From an uncultured Actinomycetes bacterium (lineage in GTDB: Bacteria; Actinomycetota; Actinomycetes; Mycobacteriales; Nakamurellaceae), in contig CALANS010000054.1 in NCBI GenBank assembly GCA_937926105.1, positions 1 to 8,761 of the forward strand: 8,761 nt of DNA. Direction: 5' to 3'. A program made the position numbers and the translations under genes. Below the pieces are notes generated by a model. It was not told the DNA's origin, did not search any database, and saw only the letters and a program-made list of their open reading frames with translations. Numbering within the stretch: position 1 is the first letter of the stretch; every line of letters starts with the position of its first letter. Of the stretch, positions 1 through 4,668 are shown piece after piece.

Positions 1-402
1 GTCAGGTGGGCTGGCGCCGCCGCAACGAGCGTGCGCAACTTGTCCCGCACCCCGTGGGCGGGCCGTGAGCCGTCCGGGTAGCTGGTCGGACTCGGGGATC
101 ACTCGACGAGCCCTGGCCCCGTCCACCGGACTCTCAGGCGCCGGCGCGGATTCGTGCGATGGCGGGCAGCCTGTCTCCGTCGGGCGGAGCTGGAATCCGC
201 GGTATCGGGTCACGCGGTTGACGTCGACACCGAGGAACCGGTCGCCGAGGCGGACGGTTATCGCGTCGTCGATCCGGCCCAATCCGGGGTCGACCCGTCC
301 GGCGGTGGGCTTCGGCGGGGCGTGCGCGCGCTGGTAGGTCCCTGGCCAGGCGTAGTACGCGGCTCCAAGATCATTAGGCTGTGGTTGCGTCCGGTCGGGC
401 AT
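1..402 (-). CDS. Hypothetical protein, 5' part, runs off left edge
   Basis: A leftward reading frame is open for 134 codons from an ATG at 402-400 to the first base of the window, so only the N-terminal part is visible. I do not recognise the protein. The first 75 or so residues look like a genuine protein: it starts MPDRTQPQPNDLG, followed by an aromatic AAYYAWPGTYQ stretch and a segment with ITVRLGDRFLGVDVNRVTRYRGF that could form beta strands. After about residue 75 it becomes Pro/Arg/Ala-rich and less convincing. Over the last 80 or so bases near the window edge another minus frame (containing VRDKLRTLVAAAP) looks more protein-like, so a frameshift or decay there is possible. A G-run just before the ATG could serve as a closely spaced SD. 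It is divergent from the zinc-ribbon gene, and its start codon lies at the inner edge of a 13-bp inverted repeat arm. The three rightward frames over this region look like shadows. Confidence 0.5.
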   Translation of the reverse strand, partial: MPDRTQPQPNDLGAAYYAWPGTYQRAHAPPKPTAGRVDPGLGRIDDAITVRLGDRFLGVDVNRVTRYRGFQLRPTETGCPPSHESAPAPESPVDGARARRVIPESDQLPGRLTARPRGAGQVAHARCGGASPPD

Positions 403-455
403 GCCCCCCTGCAAAGCGGGCGGTGTCCAAGGCCCCCCGCGCGCCCGACCGGACG
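388..455. repeat. Perfect 13-bp inverted repeat, 42-bp spacer
   Basis: CGTCCGGTCGGGC at 388-400 is exactly complementary to GCCCGACCGGACG at 443-455. The left arm ends on the start codon of the leftward gene, and the right arm lies in its upstream region. The core GCCCGACCG occurs a third time at 601-609, just inside the divergent small gene. The arms could bind a dimeric regulator controlling the divergent genes, or form part of a transfer origin. The sequence alone does not decide between these. Confidence 0.55.
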
Positions 456-598
456 TGCTCGTCTGAGCAGCGCGGGCACGCACCGACGGGCGGCCCGTCA
501 ACCCGGTAGGCGAGCGCCGGCTACGCGGCGCCCTGTCAGGGCGTAGCCCTACGCTGAATGTGAGGGTCGAGCCGCACGACGACGCGAGGACCGACCCG
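403..598. promoter_or_regulatory. Divergent intergenic region with inverted repeats
   Basis: These 196 bases separate a leftward gene (start 402) from a rightward one (start 599), so they should hold the promoters of both. I see no convincing sigma-70 hexamer pair. TACGCT at 550-555 fits the loose actinobacterial TANNNT -10 pattern for the rightward gene, but has no good -35. What stands out are the inverted repeat arm at 443-455 and the overlapping hairpins at 519-554. In a conjugative element such a repeat-rich gap could also hold the transfer origin; no relaxase gene is visible to support that. Confidence 0.35.
519..554. repeat. Overlapping alternative hairpins
   Basis: GGCTACGC (519-526) pairs perfectly with GCGTAGCC (541-548). 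Inside that loop CCCTG/CAGGG (531-541) forms a second palindrome. The 541-548 arm can instead pair with TACGC at 550-554 (GCGTA, 4-nt loop, TACGC). The two long pairings are mutually exclusive, as in an attenuator, although a protein-binding or nic-site role is equally possible. The structure sits 45 bases upstream of the preferred start of the rightward gene. Confidence 0.5.
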
Positions 599-835
599 AT
601 GCCCGACCGCTGCATCGAATGCCTCTACTGGCCCGCAGCCGTCCGCACCGCCGAACACGTGGCGACCCTGATCCCGGCTCGGGCGTACTGGGCCTCCTGC
701 GTCCACTGCGGCGCCACCATCGACCTCGCTGCCTCCGTCCGGGTGCGCGTCACGCAGCAGGGCGGGTCCGGCTGGACGCCCGCACGACAGGGCGTCGCAG
801 GGTCCTCGACGGGTTCAACGGTGACGCAGGGCTGA
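599..835 (+). CDS. Small CxxC...CxxC zinc-ribbon-like protein
   Basis: Encodes a 78-aa protein. Two Cys pairs, C5-x2-C8 and C34-x2-C37, are spaced like a zinc ribbon. The C-terminal half is Gly/Ser/Thr-rich and probably disordered. No family is recognised. The ATG at 599 is preferred over an in-frame GTG at 560 because a GAGGA lies 8 bases before it and the Cys motif begins at once. It is the only rightward gene in the window and is convergent with the coupling ATPase; its 3' end overlaps the end of that gene by 21 bases. Zinc-ribbon microproteins are common accessory genes in actinobacterial mobile elements, so a regulatory or DNA-binding role is possible but is inference. Shadow frames overlap it on both strands, which lowers confidence. 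Confidence 0.55.
   Translation: MPDRCIECLYWPAAVRTAEHVATLIPARAYWASCVHCGATIDLAASVRVRVTQQGGSGWTPARQGVAGSSTGSTVTQG
775..796 (-). terminator. Possible hairpin terminator after coupling ATPase
   Basis: GACGCCC (775-781) and GGGCGTC (790-796) form a perfect 7-bp stem with an 8-base loop. It begins 19 bases after the stop codon of the leftward ATPase gene. There is no U-tract, as is common for actinobacterial hairpin terminators, so this rests on stem and position only. It also lies inside the coding region of the convergent small gene. Confidence 0.3.
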
Positions 836-2578
836 CTCGACGTCGGCCCGGTCCGACCGGAGCTGCTGGACGTCCTTGCGGGCGGTCCACGGGCGTAGGT
901 CGGTGACCAGGGGTGGGGCGCTGCGGAGCAGAACCAGGGCGGTGCCGAAGGGCAGGGTGCGGATCGCCTCGGGCGGCATGACGGGTACGCGCCGGGTAGA
1001 GCGTTGGAGGGAGCGGGATCCGTAGTCGCCGACCGAGATGGTGTCGGTGTGCTCGTCACGCTCGCCGACCAGTGCGGACAGGTCTTGCAGGTCGCGAGCC
1101 GACGAGCCGCCACCAAGGATGATCTTGACGATGGAGGCATCCCAGATGGCGCCGGCCGCGTGGTCACCCCAAGTGTCGCGGGCCTGCGACAGTGACTGGA
1201 GCACCGGCATCGTGGTGACCCCGGTGCCGCCTCCTTCGGCCATGAGTACCGGCAGTGACGGCAGCGGTGACAGGTTGCCGATCTCATCGAGCGCCATGAG
1301 CAGGGGCGGGTCGAGTCGGGCCCCGGGTGAGGCGGCTGCGAGGTGTCGGGCGGTCTCGACGAGGTCCTCGATGAATGCGGCGACCAGTGACCAGGAGGCT
1401 CCCGCTCCGGTGCCGGTAGCCAGGAGGTACAGGGTGCCGTTGTTGGTGAGGAACTGGCCCGGGTCGAAGTGCTCGCCCGGTCGCGGGGACACGGCGTGGA
1501 GGACGCGCGGGTCGGCTAGGCACGACAGCGCCAGGGAGACACCCATCCAAATCGAGTCGCGGGTGCGCGGGTCGGAGTGGATCATCGACTCCAGTGAGTC
1601 GGCCCAGCCGGGTGCGGCGATCGGGTTGCTGGCCAGGATCGCCACCGCGTCGGCTGCGGCAGGCGGCGACAGTGTCCAGGAGAACAGCTCGCCCGGGCTG
1701 CGGTTGTCCAGGGCTGCGGCGTGCAGCAGGGCTTGGAGTGCGGTTCGGGTCTTGCCTTCCCAGAAGCCGCCGGACTCCACCCCGCCGGTTGACAGGCCGG
1801 TGGCTGACGCGAGTCCAGTTGCGCGGATCATCGCGGTGAGTGGGTCTTCGCAGCCGCGCACGGGCGACCAGCGCAGGCCGGTCGGCGGGCTGCCGGCGAG
1901 GCGTTGCGGGTCGAAGACGGCCACTGGTCCGCGTCGCTGGCGTTCGGTGAGGGTCGCTGCGATGTTGTCCGGCCGGGTGGCCGTGGTGATGACCGCGCCG
2001 GGTGCGTCGAGGATCGCATTGATGACGATGTGTATGCCCTTACCGGAGCGGGGAGGGCCGAGCAGCAGGATCGAGTCCTCGACCGACGCCCACACGGTCT
2101 GTCCGCGGGCTCGGCCGAGCAGGTAGCCGATGTCTGCCGGCTGGGGGCGTGCGAGCGACGGTCGAAGCGTCCGGCCGCGTGCGAGCAGCGCCTTGGGTGA
2201 GGCGACAGCTCGTACGTCGCGGCCGGTGGCGACTCCTGCGAGTCGTCGCGGGTCGCGTGACGCCTGGTGGTTGATCGCGCCGATGCCCCACCAGAGTACC
2301 AACGCGCAGGCGACGATCGCCGTCACCATCAGGACCAGGACGAGCCAGTAGGCCCAAGCCGGCAGGTCCTCGGAGCCCAGCGCCGACGCAGGATCGCCCG
2401 GATGGGTCAGGACCCGCAGGCCTGCCTGCCAGCCGCCGGTCGGCTGCTCCGCACCCGTGAGCCAGGCGGCGACGCCTCCAGCCAGTCCTAGAAGGGCGGT
2501 GACCAGGGCGAGGGCCGCGAGGAGCATGAGCCCGACGTTGACCAGGTCGTCGTCGACTCCTCGGCCTCGAGTGTTCAT
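815..2578 (-). CDS. VirD4/TraD-like type IV coupling ATPase
   Basis: Encodes a 587-aa inner-membrane coupling protein that would bring the relaxase-DNA complex to a type IV secretion channel and power DNA transfer. There are two N-terminal membrane segments (about residues 13-41 and 75-101), then the cytosolic ATPase. Walker A is GPPRSGKG (about 164-171) and Walker B is PLLMALDE (about 415-422), followed by IGNLSPLPSL and by the QSLSQARDTWG segment typical of the TraG/TraD C-terminal (TraM-recognition) domain. Length and order match the VirD4-type proteins of actinobacterial integrative elements. The ATG at 2578 overlaps the stop of the upstream gene as ATGA, with GAAGGGG four bases before it, so translation is probably coupled. 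It is the last gene of the leftward operon. A FtsK-like TraB pump is excluded by the transmembrane layout and the DEIGN motif. No relaxase or VirB4 homologue is in the window. Confidence 0.9.
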   Translation of the reverse strand: MNTRGRGVDDDLVNVGLMLLAALALVTALLGLAGGVAAWLTGAEQPTGGWQAGLRVLTHPGDPASALGSEDLPAWAYWLVLVLMVTAIVACALVLWWGIGAINHQASRDPRRLAGVATGRDVRAVASPKALLARGRTLRPSLARPQPADIGYLLGRARGQTVWASVEDSILLLGPPRSGKGIHIVINAILDAPGAVITTATRPDNIAATLTERQRRGPVAVFDPQRLAGSPPTGLRWSPVRGCEDPLTAMIRATGLASATGLSTGGVESGGFWEGKTRTALQALLHAAALDNRSPGELFSWTLSPPAAADAVAILASNPIAAPGWADSLESMIHSDPRTRDSIWMGVSLALSCLADPRVLHAVSPRPGEHFDPGQFLTNNGTLYLLATGTGAGASWSLVAAFIEDLVETARHLAAASPGARLDPPLLMALDEIGNLSPLPSLPVLMAEGGGTGVTTMPVLQSLSQARDTWGDHAAGAIWDASIVKIILGGGSSARDLQDLSALVGERDEHTDTISVGDYGSRSLQRSTRRVPVMPPEAIRTLPFGTALVLLRSAPPLVTDLRPWTARKDVQQLRSDRADVESALRHR

Positions 2579-3105
2579 GCTGCCCCTTCGCTCAGGGCCA
2601 CGGTGCCCGAGGTCCGTCCGACCAGCAGGAGGCTGGGGTGGTCGGCGAGCACTGCCGGTGGCAGACGGAGCCGGGCGGTGCCGTCCTCCTCGGCGATCTG
2701 TCGGGCCACCACGACGCAGACGTCGACCTGCTCCCCGGGCGTGAAGCCGTCGCCCGAGATGCCGAACGCGGACGCGAGCGCCGTGCGTGTTGTCGGCGCG
2801 GCCTCGACCCGGGGGTGCTGTGTGGCTGGTCGGGGTGGCGTGATGATGTCGGTGAACCTGGAGCCGTCGGCTTCGTGGACGTCGACGCGGATCGGAGTGC
2901 CGAGGTCAGCGGCGATGTCGTCGAGCAAGCCTCTCAGGCCGTCGCGCTTCAAAACACCGTCGGCGGAGTACGCCTCCCGGTCGAGTAGGACGGACACGTC
3001 GCCGGTGCTGTCGACGGTGACCTCGACCAGCGGCATGACGACGGGGACGCGCAGCGTCGAATGGTTGTCACGCCGGTAGGCAGCCGCAGCGTTGATCATG
3101 CTCAC
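2575..3105 (-). CDS. Hypothetical protein in conjugation operon
   Basis: Encodes a 176-aa protein that I do not recognise. It is soluble, with no signal peptide or membrane segment, and appears to have two parts: residues 1-90, mixed alpha/beta and acidic (VEVTVDSTGDVSVLLDREAY), and residues 120-176 (VDVCVVVARQIAEEDG), joined by a Pro-rich linker. The GTG at 3105 is chosen because GGAGGT lies 9 bases upstream and the codon overlaps the preceding stop as GTGA; an ATG two codons later is possible but is 15 bases from the SD. The frame is also open further upstream, but that region is the ArdC fragment read out of frame. The stop overlaps the ATPase start (ATGA). This tight coupling on both sides implies a role in conjugation, perhaps as a partner of the coupling ATPase (inference). 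Confidence 0.75.
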   Translation of the reverse strand: MSMINAAAAYRRDNHSTLRVPVVMPLVEVTVDSTGDVSVLLDREAYSADGVLKRDGLRGLLDDIAADLGTPIRVDVHEADGSRFTDIITPPRPATQHPRVEAAPTTRTALASAFGISGDGFTPGEQVDVCVVVARQIAEEDGTARLRLPPAVLADHPSLLLVGRTSGTVALSEGAA

Positions 3106-3503
3106 AGCTGCAATACCTCCACCTGCCGTCGCGGTAGCGTCTCCACCGACGCAGCCCCAACCCCCGTTGCGGTCAGCGAATAGCGGTCCAGTCCGGGTGG
3201 GGTGCCGTCGCCGACCTGCACGGTGTCGAGCCGGTCGAGGATCGTCACGGCGGCGGCGCGCACCCGCTCGGCGGTCGACTGCACCACCTGTACGGGCAAC
3301 GTGCCCGGCACGCGGCTGGCCCACGACGTCACGTACGGGACGGTGTACGACGAGGTGTCCAGTCCGTGCGCCGCGCCTACCATCAGCGCCACCGACTCCG
3401 CCTCCACTTCGGCGATGCCTCGGTGCATGGCCGCGTCGGCGTTGTCCGGCCCGTGGAGCATGACGTGGCCAAGCTCTTTTCTGCACCAGATCGGGTGGCT
3501 CAT
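3102..3503 (-). CDS. C-terminal half of a split ArdC-like metallopeptidase
   Basis: Encodes 133 aa. From residue 10 (ELGHVMLH) the protein aligns with the C-terminal third of the neighbouring intact ArdC-like protein, about 71 of 96 residues identical by hand alignment, including the AAMHRG and AEVEAES segments that supply the third zinc ligand. The ArdC N-terminal ssDNA-binding domain and everything before the zinc motif are missing. The first His of HExxH is replaced by Lys (KELGH), so it should not bind zinc normally. Residues 1-9 (MSHPIWCRK) have no counterpart and are read from the end of the inserted element. The missing half is at the far right of the window. The ATG at 3503 overlaps the upstream ardC stop (ATGA), with GGAG 7 bases before it; the stop overlaps the next GTG. 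It may be translated mainly to keep downstream coupling, or may be a pseudogene. Confidence 0.8.
   Translation of the reverse strand: MSHPIWCRKELGHVMLHGPDNADAAMHRGIAEVEAESVALMVGAAHGLDTSSYTVPYVTSWASRVPGTLPVQVVQSTAERVRAAAVTILDRLDTVQVGDGTPPGLDRYSLTATGVGAASVETLPRRQVEVLQL
3472..3488 (+). repeat. Left end of inserted element, inverted repeat
   Basis: Reading into the element from the left, these 17 bases match 12 of 17 with the bases read inward from the right end (8542-8526). The match finishes with a perfect GCACCA (3483-3488 here). The homology of the split ardC to its intact paralogue stops at 3476, inside this repeat. GAGCTT (minus strand, 3476-3471) corresponds to GACCTA at the other end and would be the crossover core. 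Confidence 0.55.
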
Positions 3504-4564
3504 AGGGAGACTCCGTCGTCTTGTGGCGTTGGCAGCGGGCTGACGGATTCGCGCGCGGCTGCCCGTGCTGGCGAGTGTTCGAGGCCCGGCGGGTTGCCGT
3601 CGGGGACCTTGACGGTGTCGAGGCGGTCGAGGATGCCGAGCGCTGCGGTCCGGACTCGTGTGGCGGTGTTCTGCACGGCTTGCACGGGGTCTTGTCCGGG
3701 AACGCGGGATGCCCAGGTGGAGACGTAGGGGATCGTGTACTGGCTGCTATCCATGCCGTGGGCGGCGGTGATCATGAGCGCGACGGACTCGGCTTCGACC
3801 TCAGCGACTCCGCGGTGCATGGCGGCGTCGACGTGGTCGGGGTGGTGGAGGACGATGTGCCCGAGTTCGTGGGCGAGCGTGCGGGTCTGCGCTGCGTCGT
3901 CCAGGTCCATCCGGACGGAGACCTCGCGGGTCAGGTAGTCGGTGAGCCCGTTGGCTCCACCAATCGCGGCCGCGTTCGATACCAGTCGCAGCTCGAAGCC
4001 GTTCGCGGTGATCTGGTCGGCCAGGCCGTCCCACAACCCGGCGGCTGCCTGCCCGGTGAGAAGTTTCGGAGCGGGGAACTCGGCGATCGGTGGCCCTTGA
4101 GTCATCGAGATATCCCAGACGTAGGCGGGTTTGACGCCGACCATGCCGGAGCGGACGACCTCGCCGGCCGCGGGTTTCTCTCCCCGGCCGAGCCGGCGCC
4201 AGCTGCTGGAGTCGTCGGGATCCAAGGAAGCCATGCGCGCGGTGACCGGGGCGAAGATCTGGTAGCCCGCTTGTCCCTTCATCACGCTGCGCCCCAGGTC
4301 GCGCCACTGCTGGAACCCGGCCACGTAAGTCGGTGTCGGGTCGGGGACGCGACCTTCGGTATGTGCGATGGCCTGCTGCACCCAGATCAGCAGGGTGTTA
4401 TTGAACGACCGAGCCCGGAACCGGGCGGCGAACTCCATCGCGCGGCGCCAGTCCTCGCCGGTGACCAGCGACTCGACGGCCGAGGTCAGCTTCTCCTGGA
4501 GGGCGTCGATCTTCGCGTTCCGGTCGGCAATCCTGCGCTCCAGGGGGCGGGTGTCGGTCCGCAT
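3500..4564 (-). CDS. ardC: ArdC-like antirestriction protein, intact
   Basis: Encodes 354 aa. The N-terminal region (about 10-110) is an ArdC-type ssDNA-binding domain (DUF1738 family): SFNNTLLIW, GFQQWRDLGRSVMKG and GYQIFAPV are its hallmarks. The C-terminal region is a zincin-like metallopeptidase with HELGH (H232, E233, H236) and a downstream AEVEAES supplying the third ligand. Plasmid ArdC binds single-stranded DNA and protects incoming conjugative DNA from restriction; I infer the same role here. The ATG at 4564 follows GGGAGG by four bases, and this SD is partly inside a hairpin. It lies 104 bases after the tnpB-like stop, and its own stop overlaps the start of the split copy. By position it is cargo of the inner recombinase element, not part of the original transfer operon. 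The gene symbol is by family likeness only. Confidence 0.85.
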   Translation of the reverse strand: MRTDTRPLERRIADRNAKIDALQEKLTSAVESLVTGEDWRRAMEFAARFRARSFNNTLLIWVQQAIAHTEGRVPDPTPTYVAGFQQWRDLGRSVMKGQAGYQIFAPVTARMASLDPDDSSSWRRLGRGEKPAAGEVVRSGMVGVKPAYVWDISMTQGPPIAEFPAPKLLTGQAAAGLWDGLADQITANGFELRLVSNAAAIGGANGLTDYLTREVSVRMDLDDAAQTRTLAHELGHIVLHHPDHVDAAMHRGVAEVEAESVALMITAAHGMDSSQYTIPYVSTWASRVPGQDPVQAVQNTATRVRTAALGILDRLDTVKVPDGNPPGLEHSPARAAARESVSPLPTPQDDGVSL

Positions 4565-4570
4565 CGGTCC

Positions 4571-4610
4571 TCCCAGCGGTCTTCTGCCGAAGGCAGGTGG
4601 TCTGCTGGGA
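4571..4610 (-). promoter_or_regulatory. Hairpin overlapping the ardC ribosome binding site
   Basis: In the leader of the intact ardC, TCCCAGC (minus strand, 4610-4604) pairs with GCTGGGA (4577-4571), and CTGCC/GGCAG (4596-4584) forms an inner stem with a 3-base loop. The outer 3' arm includes the first bases of the GGGAGGA Shine-Dalgarno, so folding would partly hide the ribosome binding site. There is no U-tract, and it precedes rather than follows a gene start, so it looks more like translational control than a terminator. No experimental basis. Confidence 0.4.
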
Positions 4611-4668
4611 AGGTGCGCAGGCTATGCCGGACGTGAGCGGTGACAACATGGCCGGTGAAGCCCTTCGA

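Noticed and set aside
1038..2126. 362-codon plus-strand open frame opposite the coupling ATPase
   Set aside because: Ser/Arg/Pro-rich shadow; the opposite strand has clear Walker A and B motifs.
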